Positions 7,599 to 13,848 of a DNA stretch of 29,145 nt are shown in pieces. Where the stretch lies: the NCBI GenBank assembly GCA_038232055.1, contig JBBSIN010000028.1, forward strand, positions 1-29,145, in the 5' to 3' direction. Origin of the DNA: JBBSIN01 sp038232055. GTDB taxonomy: Bacteria > Actinomycetota > Actinomycetes > JADGOV01. The notes beneath the pieces were generated by a model that worked only from the letters and a program-made list of their open reading frames with translations, made no database searches and was not told the DNA's origin. The stretch's first letter is position 1. Every line of letters begins with the position of its first letter. Both the position numbers and the translations under genes were made by a program.

Positions 7599-8228
7599 CC
7601 GTTGCAGCGCCGGGCGCCTCGGGTCGTCGGCGTGGACCACGATGTCGGCGCATCCCAGCGGGTCGACTTCGGCGTCGTACCGCGCGTACGCCGGCACCGT
7701 CCACCGCTCGGCCTCCGCCGTACGTCGCATCAAGGCGGCGGCGGACAGGTGCAGGTGCACCGTCAGGTCGAAGGGCAGCCCGTGCCCGAGGAGCAGCGCC
7801 CCATCGACGAGCAGGACCGCGGCCGCCGGCGCCTCGGCGTACGCCGCCCTGGTGGCGCGGTCCCGATCGGCGTCCCAGCGGGCCGGTAGGTAACGGCCGC
7901 TGCCACCGGGACCGAGCGGGTCGAGCACCTCGCGGCGGAGCGCCGCCACGTCGAGCCAGTCCTCGTAGAAGCTGTCCGCGTCATGGCGGCCGCGCTCGAA
8001 CCGCAGCGACGCCGGGCGTAGGAAGCCACCGGCCGGCACCCGAAGCGCCGACCGGCCGGTCGAGCGCAGCCGGTCCGTTATCCGCCCGGCCAGCGCACCG
8101 GGTGCCGCCGCCGACGCCCCGTCCACCGCGACCCGAAGCGCGGAGCCGACGGATCCGAGTCGCTCCTCGACGGTCGTCACCAGCGCCGTGACAAGCGCCT
8201 CCGGTGTGACGGGCTCGACCTGGACCAT
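7593..8228 (-). CDS. Uridine-kinase-like protein with degenerate P-loop
   Basis: This 211-residue protein resembles actinobacterial proteins annotated as uridine kinase or nucleoside/phosphoribulokinase-fold. After a helix it has the strand LRVAVDGASAAAPGALAGRI (about residues 32-51), exactly where a Walker A motif G-x4-G-K-S/T belongs, but both the lysine and the following S/T are missing. Later segments typical of this family are present: FLRPASLRFERGRHDADSFY (about 70-89), DWLDVAALRREVLDPLGPGG and a VLLVDGALLLGHGLPFDLTV strand. It probably does not hydrolyse ATP in the standard way. From memory, degenerate P-loops recur in this actinobacterial subfamily, so the loss is likely ancestral rather than recent. 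The ATG at 8228 is divergent from a MarR gene and 85 bp away, so both may answer to that regulator. Confidence 0.72.
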   Translation of the reverse strand: MVQVEPVTPEALVTALVTTVEERLGSVGSALRVAVDGASAAAPGALAGRITDRLRSTGRSALRVPAGGFLRPASLRFERGRHDADSFYEDWLDVAALRREVLDPLGPGGSGRYLPARWDADRDRATRAAYAEAPAAAVLLVDGALLLGHGLPFDLTVHLHLSAAALMRRTAEAERWTVPAYARYDAEVDPLGCADIVVHADDPRRPALQRR

Positions 8229-8275
8229 CCCGCGATCATCCCGCGGCGAGCGCGAACGGGACCTGCCGGCATAGT

Positions 8276-8291
8276 AGTTGTATGTGCAACT
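8276..8291. promoter_or_regulatory. MarR-family operator palindrome
   Basis: AGTTGTATGTGCAACT is an inverted repeat (AGTTG-N6-CAACT), the shape and near sequence of many MarR-family operators. It lies in the 85-bp gap between the kinase-like gene and the MarR gene, and it covers the -35 and spacer region of the MarR promoter. Binding there would repress marR and could affect the divergent gene. Confidence 0.65.
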
Positions 8292-8301
8292 GTATGCCAA
8301 G

Positions 8302-8307
8302 TATGAT
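8302..8307 (+). promoter_or_regulatory. -10 box of a leaderless marR transcript
   Basis: TATGAT matches 5 of 6 bases of TATAAT and ends exactly 6 nt before ATG 8314. TTGTAT at 8278-8283 is a possible -35 with an 18-bp spacer. There is no Shine-Dalgarno before the ATG, so transcription probably starts at the start codon itself. Confidence 0.55.
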
Positions 8308-8313
8308 CGATCT

Positions 8314-8775
8314 ATGACCGGTCCGCGTCCGCTCGACCGCCGCGAGATGGCGGCCTGGCACGGCATGCTCCGGGCGCACGCCGCGCTCGTGCGCACGCTG
8401 ACGGCCGAACTGGAGGCCGAGCAGGGGATGTCGCTGCCGGCGTACGAGGTGCTCGCGCACCTGTCCGAGGCTCCCGGCCGCCGGATCCGGATGACCGAGC
8501 TCGCGTCGTGCGCGCTACTTTCGCCCAGCGGCCTCACCCGGTTGGTCGACAAGTTGGCTCGGGACGGCCTGGTGTGCCGCGAGCGATGCGGGCAGGACGC
8601 CCGGGTCGTCTACGCCGTTCTTACCGACCAGGGGTGCAGTCGGCTTCAGCAGGCCTACCCCACTCACCTGCGGGGCGTCCGCGAGCATGTCATCGACCGG
8701 CTGGACCGCGGCGACCTCGACGTGCTCGCAGCGGCGATGCGCCAACTGCTCGGCGCAGCGTCGCCTACCGATTAG
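8314..8775 (+). CDS. MarR family transcriptional regulator
   Basis: This 153-residue winged-helix regulator has the MarR layout: an N-terminal dimerisation helix (MAAWHGMLRAHAALVRTLTAELEAEQGMSL), the DNA-binding segment MTELASCALLSPSGLTRLVDKLARDGLVCRE (about residues 61-91), a wing carrying CGQDARVVYAVLTDQG (the usual D-x-R pattern) and C-terminal dimerisation helices. MarR proteins usually repress their own and a divergent gene and release DNA on binding phenolic ligands or on cysteine oxidation; three cysteines lie close together here (CALLS, VCRERCGQ), so redox sensing is possible. The ATG at 8314 was chosen because the operator and -10 box lie immediately upstream; an in-frame ATG at 8290 would fall inside the operator. 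It could control the kinase-like gene and the downstream metal-transport cluster (33 bp away). Confidence 0.9.
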   Translation: MTGPRPLDRREMAAWHGMLRAHAALVRTLTAELEAEQGMSLPAYEVLAHLSEAPGRRIRMTELASCALLSPSGLTRLVDKLARDGLVCRERCGQDARVVYAVLTDQGCSRLQQAYPTHLRGVREHVIDRLDRGDLDVLAAAMRQLLGAASPTD

Positions 8776-8807
8776 CGGCGGCGCGAGGGGGGTACGTCGG
8801 CGACGCC

Positions 8808-9274
8808 ATGATCACCAACAGGATCACCAGCAGATACTTGCGCGGGGTGCTGCCCTGTGCTGCCCTGTGCGGCCCTTTGCTGATCGGGTGCGTCAGCCCA
8901 TCACGCACCGATGATGACTACCGGCACAAGGCTGCGAACACCGCGGAGTCGATGGCCTCCGTCGTCGCCACGGCGCAGCTCGTGGTCAAGGTGGCGGTCG
9001 CGAAGCGCGCGGTGGCGGCGTACGTAGCGACGGCCTGAACGACGCGCTGAGCGACGCGACCGGCATCCAGGGCGGTTTCGACAGCGTGCAGTCGCCGAGC
9101 GATGTCACGGACCGGCTGCGCTCGCAACTGGATCAGGTCCTGACCGACGCGACCGATGCGTTGACCGCCTTGGTCACCGCAGTGCGGCGCGGCCGCATCG
9201 ACGAGCTCGACATGGTGGCGCAGCCGCTCGGCACGGTGTCCAACGAGCTCGCGCAGCTCGAGCAGGTCGCGTGA
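8808..9274 (+). pseudogene. Small lipoprotein gene interrupted by a single-base frameshift
   Basis: The reading frame from ATG 8808 encodes a signal peptide ending in a lipobox-like L-I-G-C (Cys28), then a helix-rich segment with DDDYRHKAANTAESMASVV, and stops at 9036-9038. From about 9035 a second frame continues with LNDALSDATGIQGGFDSVQ and DRLRSQLDQVLTDATDALTALV to the stop at 9272-9274. Joined together the two parts make one alpha-helical exported lipoprotein of about 155 residues, a type common in actinobacteria and of unknown function. The join needs one extra base near 9034, so this is either a true one-base deletion or a sequencing error. If the break is real, the product is a 76-residue lipoprotein. 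Its stop codon overlaps the GTG of the Nramp-like gene, so translation coupling would also be lost. Confidence 0.7.
8847..8876 (+). repeat. Three-copy 10-bp tandem repeat in the signal-peptide region
   Basis: GTGCTGCCCT is repeated at 8847-8856 and 8857-8866, with a one-mismatch third copy GTGCGGCCCT at 8867-8876. The unit is not a multiple of three, so gain or loss of a copy would shift the lipoprotein frame. It codes for the hydrophobic core before the lipobox. Confidence 0.75.
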
Positions 9275-10326
9275 AGGGGCTCTTCGCGGTCGCGCTCGGC
9301 ATTTTGACCGCGATCGGGGGCTTCGTCGACATCGGCGACCTCGTGACCAACGGGCTCGTCGGCTCCCGGTTCGGCATGAGCCTCGCGTGGGTCGTCGTCG
9401 TCGGCGTCATCGGAATCTGCCTCTACGCGGAGATGTGCGGGCGGGTGGTCGCCATCAGCGGCCGGCCGGTCTTCGACCTCGTCCGCGACCGGCTGGGCGA
9501 GCGCGCCGCGCTCGCCAACCTCCTGGCGTCGTCGCTGATCACGTTCCTCACCCTCGCGGCGGAGATTGGCGGCGTCGCGTTGGCCATCGAGCTTGCGACG
9601 AGCGTGAACTACCTGCTCTGGGTGCCGATCGTCGGCTTCCTCGCCTGGCTGGTCATCTGGAAGCTGCCGTTCAGCGTCATGGAGAACGTCTTCGGGTTGG
9701 TCGGTCTCACGCTCGTCGTCTTCGTGGTCGCGCTGGTGCAGCTCAACCCGGACTGGCGGCATCTCGCCGACGGCGCCCTGCACCCGAGCGTCCCGACGGG
9801 CGAGGGTCATCCGACCGCTATCTATTACGCGATAGGCCTGTTCGGTGCCACGATGACGCCGTACGAGGTGTTCTTCTTCTCCTCGGGCGGCGTCGAAGAG
9901 GGTTGGACCGCGAAGTCGATCAAGACGATGCGCCTCAACGTCTTTCTCGGGTTTCCCTTGGGTGGGCTGCTCTCCACCGGGTACACGGTCGCGCAGGACT
10001 TCGGGTGGTCCTGGGGGAAGTTCGTCAAGCCGGTCAAGGCGGCTCGCTTTCACACGGTGGTGCTGCTCGTCCTGGTCGCCGGCCTCGCGCTCGTTCTCAC
10101 CACGATCGACCCGGTGAAGGTCACCGAATACTCCGTGGTGCTCAGTGCGGCGGCGTTGCCGTTGACCTACCGGCCGATCCTCGTCGTCGCCAACGACCGC
10201 CGATATCTGGGCGACAAGGTCAACGGGCGCGTCACGAACACGATCGCAACGGTCTACTTGCTGATCATCCTGGTCGTGGCCGCTGTGACGATCCCGTTCA
10301 TGCTCGTGACGAAGGCGGGGCTGTGA
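9271..10326 (+). CDS. Nramp-like divalent metal transporter with non-canonical metal motifs
   Basis: This 351-residue polytopic membrane protein has about ten hydrophobic helices and Nramp-type layout. Helix 1 carries DIGD (residues 20-23) where canonical Nramps have DPGN. Helix 6 carries MTPYE (195-199) where they have MPH. The helix 6 methionine therefore remains but the surrounding ligands differ. Similar replacements are known in Nramp-related magnesium transporters, so manganese/iron specificity should not be assumed; magnesium or another hard ion is plausible. It is shorter than usual Nramps (400 or more). GTG 9271 overlaps the stop of the lipoprotein frame, and the PRC-barrel-like gene starts 3 nt after its stop, so these are one operon. 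The helix 6 sequence continues FFFSSGGVEEGWTAKSIKTMRLN. Confidence 0.82.
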   Translation: MKGLFAVALGILTAIGGFVDIGDLVTNGLVGSRFGMSLAWVVVVGVIGICLYAEMCGRVVAISGRPVFDLVRDRLGERAALANLLASSLITFLTLAAEIGGVALAIELATSVNYLLWVPIVGFLAWLVIWKLPFSVMENVFGLVGLTLVVFVVALVQLNPDWRHLADGALHPSVPTGEGHPTAIYYAIGLFGATMTPYEVFFFSSGGVEEGWTAKSIKTMRLNVFLGFPLGGLLSTGYTVAQDFGWSWGKFVKPVKAARFHTVVLLVLVAGLALVLTTIDPVKVTEYSVVLSAAALPLTYRPILVVANDRRYLGDKVNGRVTNTIATVYLLIILVVAAVTIPFMLVTKAGL

Positions 10327-10329
10327 CCC

Positions 10330-10713
10330 GTGACTGACGTCATCGACGCCGGCGAACGGCTGCTGGACCTGCAGATGGTGGACGCGGACGACAACCCCGT
10401 TGCGAAGGTCGACGACCTTGAGCTCACGTTGCCCGACGACGGCGGTGCACCGTACGTGAGCGCCGTCCTGTCCGGCCCGCTTGCGTTCGGGGCTCGGCTC
10501 GGCGGACGCATGGGGGTGTGGTGGGCAGGCATCGGTGCCCGCCTGCACCCGGACCCGGCTCCGCAGCCGGTGCGGATCGACTTCGGACTGGTCACCGTGG
10601 AGGCCACGGACCTGCGCGTCGCGGTTCCTGACCCCGACTTCCTCGACGCCCAACGGCTCGAGGTCTGGCTGCGAGACCATCTGGTCAGACGCATCCCGGG
10701 AGCTGGTCGATGA
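10330..10713 (+). CDS. PRC-barrel-like soluble protein linked to the metal transporter
   Basis: This 127-residue soluble protein begins after a short lead with LLDLQMVDADDNPVAKVDDLELTLPDDGG (about residues 11-39). The pattern resembles a PRC-barrel strand-turn-strand: x-x-D-x-D/G-N-P-V-x-K-V-D-D-L. It then has VSAVLSGPLAFGARLGGRMG (about 43-62) and a C-terminal strand-helix segment. PRC barrels occur in ribosome-maturation factors and, in actinobacteria, beside or fused to magnesium/manganese transport proteins. I infer a cytoplasmic regulatory or accessory role for the upstream Nramp-like protein. The start is GTG 10330, 3 nt after the transporter stop, and its stop overlaps the next ATG (ATGA), giving strong coupling. 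Confidence 0.68.
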   Translation: MTDVIDAGERLLDLQMVDADDNPVAKVDDLELTLPDDGGAPYVSAVLSGPLAFGARLGGRMGVWWAGIGARLHPDPAPQPVRIDFGLVTVEATDLRVAVPDPDFLDAQRLEVWLRDHLVRRIPGAGR

Positions 10714-11089
10714 CCGATCGGATGCGGCTCACCGACCTGATCGGCCACCGGGTCGTCGACGAGACGAGACGGGACGTCGGCTCGGCAGGGTGCACGATGT
10801 TCGCATGCGACGCGATGGGCCGGTGCTCCAGCCGTCGGGCGCGCCCACCTACCGGGTGATCGGACTGCTCGTTGGCGGTGGGGCCATCGGCCGCCGGCTC
10901 GGCTACACCGGGCCGTATGTGGCGGGGCCCTGGCTGCTGAAGGCGGTATTTTCCAGGCTGGCGCGCAGGGGCCGGTACGTCGAGTGGCCCCGTGTCGCGG
11001 GTTTTCGCGACCGGCACATCGTCGTACGCGGGGACGGACGGGATCTCCCGCAGGTACCGCGGGAGCAGGAACAGGAGGCGCTGCAATGA
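10710..11089 (+). pseudogene. Second PRC-barrel-like gene, frameshifted by a 5-bp tandem duplication
   Basis: ATG 10710 overlaps the upstream stop and begins MTDRMRLTDLIGHRVVDE, a typical PRC-barrel opening. That frame then runs into a stop at 10857-10859 (49 residues). The frame that continues naturally, with GRRLGRVHDVRM and then TYRVIGLLVGGGAIGRRLGY to the stop at 11087-11089, is offset by two bases. The cause is visible: GACGA occurs twice in tandem at 10758-10762 and 10763-10767. Removing one copy restores VVDETGRRLGRVHDVR and a continuous protein of about 124 residues. The 3' part could still be made from ATG 10805. The gene is either recently broken or switchable by slippage. Confidence 0.75.
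10758..10767 (+). repeat. Tandem GACGA duplication causing the frameshift
   Basis: Two adjacent copies of GACGA are followed by GACGG. One copy fewer gives an uninterrupted PRC-barrel reading frame. This is a directly visible 5-bp insertion-type lesion. Confidence 0.75.
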
Positions 11090-11184
11090 ACGACGGCCTC
11101 GTCCTGCTCGCGGCGTGGGGCATGTTCGCCCTGCTCCTCGTCCTGCTCGTCACGGTCGTTCTGCGCGGCACGCCGCCCTCGTGA
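11086..11184 (+). CDS. 32-residue single-helix membrane microprotein
   Basis: ATG 11086 is preceded by a strong AGGAGG (11073-11078) and overlaps the stop of the PRC-barrel gene. The product has a short polar start (MNDG), one hydrophobic helix of about 22 residues (LVLLAAWGMFALLLVLLVTVVL) broken here only by its length, and a short RGTPPS tail. Its stop overlaps the GTG of the dehydrogenase gene (GTGA). Good ribosome-binding site, tight packing and a clean transmembrane helix argue that it is real. Such microproteins often bind and tune larger transporters; association with the Nramp-like protein is inference. Confidence 0.65.
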   Translation: MNDGLVLLAAWGMFALLLVLLVTVVLRGTPPS

Positions 11185-11960
11185 GCCGCTCCACCGCGCC
11201 GGCTCTGGAGGGCCGAACGGCTCTCGTCACCGGCGGCGGTCGCGGCATCGGCCGGGCGGTCGCGGCCGAGCTCGCCCGAAACGGCGCTGCGGTCGCGGTC
11301 CTGGCCCGCTCCGGAGATGAGGTGCGCGCCGTGGCAGCCGAGATCGGCGGCCACCCCGTGACGGCGGACGTGAGCCGGCCCGACGAGGTGCAGCACGCCG
11401 TACGCAAGGTATCCCGCGAGCTGGGACCCGTGGGCATCCTGGTGAACAACGCCGGGGTCGTCTCGCCGCTCGGCAGGACGGCCCAGGTCGACGCCGACGA
11501 GTGGGAGCGAGCGGTCGCCGTCAATCTCTTCGGCGCCGTCCGCTGTGCCCGCGCCGTGCTGCCGGGGATGCTCGAAGGCGGCTGGGGACGGATAGTCAAC
11601 ATGTCCTCGGGAGCGGCGACGCTCCCCGGCATGCCGAGCGCGAGCGCGTACTCGGCGAGCAAGGCCGCCCTCGACATGATGACCGCGCAGCTCGCCCGCG
11701 AGCTCGCCGGCACCGGCGTCACGGTCAACGGCGTCCGGCCGGGGACAGCGGACACGGCGATGCAGGACTACATGCGCACGCTGCCGCGGGAGCAGGTGGG
11801 AGACGACTTCTACGAGCGCTTCCATGGGCTGCACCGCGAGGGCCGGTTGGTCGACCCGACGCTCGCCGCGCGGCTCGTCGTCCGGCTCGTCCAGGGAGAC
11901 AGCACGGGGAGGACTGTCGACGTACGCAGCGACGAGGGCGCAGCCCTGCTGCAGGACTAA
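11181..11960 (+). CDS. Short-chain dehydrogenase/reductase (SDR)
   Basis: This 259-residue classical SDR has the Rossmann nucleotide motif TGGGRGIG (about residues 17-24), NNAG (about 89-92), and the catalytic serine followed by Y-S-A-S-K (about 156-160). After the active site come the usual VNGVRPGTADTAM segment and a substrate loop. It would oxidise or reduce a hydroxyl/carbonyl group with NAD(P)(H); the substrate is unknown. GTG 11181 overlaps the microprotein stop by 4 nt, so it is the last gene of the metal-transport cluster by position, although its function has no obvious link. A strong hairpin follows 5 bp after its stop. Confidence 0.9.
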   Translation: MSRSTAPALEGRTALVTGGGRGIGRAVAAELARNGAAVAVLARSGDEVRAVAAEIGGHPVTADVSRPDEVQHAVRKVSRELGPVGILVNNAGVVSPLGRTAQVDADEWERAVAVNLFGAVRCARAVLPGMLEGGWGRIVNMSSGAATLPGMPSASAYSASKAALDMMTAQLARELAGTGVTVNGVRPGTADTAMQDYMRTLPREQVGDDFYERFHGLHREGRLVDPTLAARLVVRLVQGDSTGRTVDVRSDEGAALLQD

Positions 11961-11965
11961 GGGCC

Positions 11966-12005
11966 GTGGAGTCTGCTGCGTGCCCCAGCACATACCGGAC
12001 TCCAC
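11966..12005. terminator. Strong two-part hairpin after the SDR gene
   Basis: GTGGAGTC (11966-11973) pairs with GACTCCAC (11998-12005), and inside it TGCTG (11974-11978) pairs with CAGCA (11986-11990), leaving a 7-nt loop and a 7-nt bulge on one side. It sits 5 bp after the SDR stop in a convergent gap. There is no U-tract, so it would be a terminator of the U-less type common in actinobacteria. Confidence 0.5.
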
Positions 12006-12012
12006 ACCCCTG

Positions 12013-12053
12013 GCGGTCGGCGGCCGAGCGGTCGGCGGCGAGCGGTCGGCGGC
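12013..12053. repeat. Three-copy GCGGTCGGCGGC repeat
   Basis: GCGGTCGGCGGC appears at 12013-12024, 12028-12039 and 12042-12053, with spacers giving periods of 15 and 14 bp. It lies between the SDR hairpin and the end of the convergent peptidase gene. Function unknown. Confidence 0.75.
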
Positions 12054-12065
12054 CGGGCGTCGGGC

Positions 12066-12764
12066 TCACCTGCCGTTCTCGGAGAAGTGCTGGTAGTCCT
12101 TGCTCTCGGCCCACGCACCGCCCCACTCCCAACCCACCGAGGCGAACGCGCGTACTACGACGCCGCCGTGGCGGATCATCCCCCGCTTCGCCGCAGCGCG
12201 ATCTACGTAGTGGGCACCCGCCGCGGGTTGCACACTTTCACCGCTCAGGTAGGGGTTCTCGACCGGGTTGATGTCTAAAGCCCGCCCATAGGAGTGCTGC
12301 GACCACACGCCTGGGGAGCCGGTGACCTCGCGGCAGTTGAAGCCCGAGGAGTTGTCAGCAGCCATGGACCGCCCGTCGTCACCGCGGTATTCGTCGACCG
12401 ACTCCATGCGGTGGATCGGGAACCGGGCGACGTACAGGCGGCGCAGCACGGCGACCACGTCCGACGCGACGGCTCGGTGGACGACGAGGTGTCCGCGGTG
12501 CGTCTTTCCGTCGAAGCCGACGTAGGAGGCGGTGACGTGGCGAAGCGCTTCCAGCGGTACTGGGCACCCCGGCCGCCACGACCAGCGCATCCGGGCGCGC
12601 AGAGCAGCATCGATCACGGACACCGAGGATTGGAACGTCGGCTGCGACGGGGCGCTCGTCGTCGTACGGGCCGGCGCCGGTGAGTGATTGGTGGCGGCCG
12701 ACCCCGGGGCTCCGCTGCCACATCCGGCGGACAGCAGGAGCGTCAGGGCGACGAGGATTCTCAT
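12066..12764 (-). CDS. M15-family D-alanyl-D-alanine carboxypeptidase-like lipoprotein
   Basis: This 232-residue exported protein has a short lipoprotein signal MRILVALTLLLSAGCGSG with the lipobox cysteine at about residue 15, a Ser/Thr/Pro/Ala-rich tether to about residue 45, then an M15 (VanY/endolysin-type) zinc peptidase domain. Visible catalytic parts are SQHSYGRALDINPVENPY (His and Asp zinc ligands) and the C-terminal DYQHF. The N-terminal half of the domain includes GFDGKTHRGHLVVHR and HRMESVDEYRGDDGRSM, typical of this subfamily. The likely role is peptidoglycan peptide trimming outside the membrane. ATG 12764 overlaps the upstream winged-helix stop (ATGA), so the two are co-translated. 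Confidence 0.85.
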   Translation of the reverse strand: MRILVALTLLLSAGCGSGAPGSAATNHSPAPARTTTSAPSQPTFQSSVSVIDAALRARMRWSWRPGCPVPLEALRHVTASYVGFDGKTHRGHLVVHRAVASDVVAVLRRLYVARFPIHRMESVDEYRGDDGRSMAADNSSGFNCREVTGSPGVWSQHSYGRALDINPVENPYLSGESVQPAAGAHYVDRAAAKRGMIRHGGVVVRAFASVGWEWGGAWAESKDYQHFSENGR

Positions 12765-13789
12765 GGCGGTGCGACGCGCTGACGAGCAGTTCGGTTCACG
12801 TCCAACCCCAGAAACCGCGTCACGTCTGCCGCCTCTGTGTCGAGCGCCACGGCGTCGGCACTCGGAAGCGGTGCGAACGGCGACAGCACGACCTGACTGC
12901 CGGCGATTCGCCAGGTTGCGACGGCATGGCCACGCGCGAGAGCGAACGGACGGAACACCCCGTTGACCGTGACGATCCCCTGATGGTCGCCGAGGAACGG
13001 CGCGCGCGACGTCCAGCCCAGCAGGAGCGGGTCGAACGCACCGAGCAGGCGCGGCGGCGGCAGCTTCATACCGCGGTGGCCCGGCAGCTCGACGAGACCG
13101 TCGGGACGCTGGGAGAGCTGCGCGGCGATTCCCGTCAGACCGCGCCGGGCGTCGCGCAGCGGCAGCCCGGTCCACCTGGCGAGGTCTCGGTCGTTGGCCG
13201 GACCATGACCGGCCAGGTACCGACGAGCCAGCTCCGCCAACGCGGTCTCGCGGTCCAGCGACTGCAGTGGCCGTCCCAACCAGTCGCGGACGAGCACGTA
13301 CGCCTGCTCACCGCCGGTCATCGGCCCGCGCACGATGTGTCCGCGCAGGCTGGAGAGCATGAGGATGTGCACCAGAGCCTGACCGGCGACAGGCACCCCG
13401 GCGGCGGCTACCAGTTCGCGAAGCCGAGACCGGGGAAGCGGCCCTTCCCGGCTCAGTGCCCGTTCGACGACGTCGACGCCCCGCTCGGCGGCGGCCGGCG
13501 ACACGCCCTCCTGCGCGAGGCGTCGCGCGTTCCCGGCGAACAGCGGTGGCGTCATGAGCGCCTGCAGCCACCAGTAGTCCTCGCTGCGGACCAGGTGCAG
13601 CGTGCCCCGGTTGAGCCAGGTGATGACGAGCGAGCGCTCTTCGGTGAGGGCATGGTCCACGTCCGCAGCGCGCAGTCCCTTGCTCCGCGCCCTGACGGCA
13701 AGGCGCGCGCCACGAGGGTCCTGTCCCTGTACGGCCAGCAACCGTTCTACGACATCGACGACGCGCCGGGCCGGCGGCCCCGACACCAT
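12761..13789 (-). CDS. AlkZ-like winged-helix DNA-binding domain protein
   Basis: The 342-residue protein belongs to the HTH_42/AlkZ-like family, some of whose members are DNA glycosylases that unhook interstrand cross-links. Typical segments are VERLLAVQGQDPRGARLAVRAR, LVITWLNRGTLHLVRSEDYWW, GGEQAYVLVRDWLG, LARRYLAGHGPANDRDLARWTGLPL and LLGAFDPLLLGW. I start it at ATG 13789, but the frame upstream still reads V-D-V-S-S-Q-R-L-A-A-Q, which looks like the normal N-terminus of the family. The valine codon there is GTA, not a usable start. The first ten or so residues may therefore be lost, or initiation may use an unusual codon near 13848 next to the PaaE stop. It lies directly behind paaE on the same strand and overlaps the peptidase gene by 4 nt. 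Confidence 0.8.
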   Translation of the reverse strand: MVSGPPARRVVDVVERLLAVQGQDPRGARLAVRARSKGLRAADVDHALTEERSLVITWLNRGTLHLVRSEDYWWLQALMTPPLFAGNARRLAQEGVSPAAAERGVDVVERALSREGPLPRSRLRELVAAAGVPVAGQALVHILMLSSLRGHIVRGPMTGGEQAYVLVRDWLGRPLQSLDRETALAELARRYLAGHGPANDRDLARWTGLPLRDARRGLTGIAAQLSQRPDGLVELPGHRGMKLPPPRLLGAFDPLLLGWTSRAPFLGDHQGIVTVNGVFRPFALARGHAVATWRIAGSQVVLSPFAPLPSADAVALDTEAADVTRFLGLDVNRTARQRVAPP

Positions 13790-13848
13790 CTGCGCCGCGA
13801 GCCGCTGTGAGCTGACGTCTACTCGCTCCGAGCGGATCGCCGCCCGGC

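Noticed and set aside
9133..10680. A 515-codon minus-strand frame opposite the Nramp-like gene
   Set aside because: Charged, low-complexity, His/Asp/Arg-rich translation with no fold signature; the plus strand encodes a membrane protein.
12013..12053. CRISPR array
   Set aside because: Three GC-rich 12-bp units with 2-3 bp spacers are a simple repeat; no spacers of CRISPR length and no cas genes in the window.
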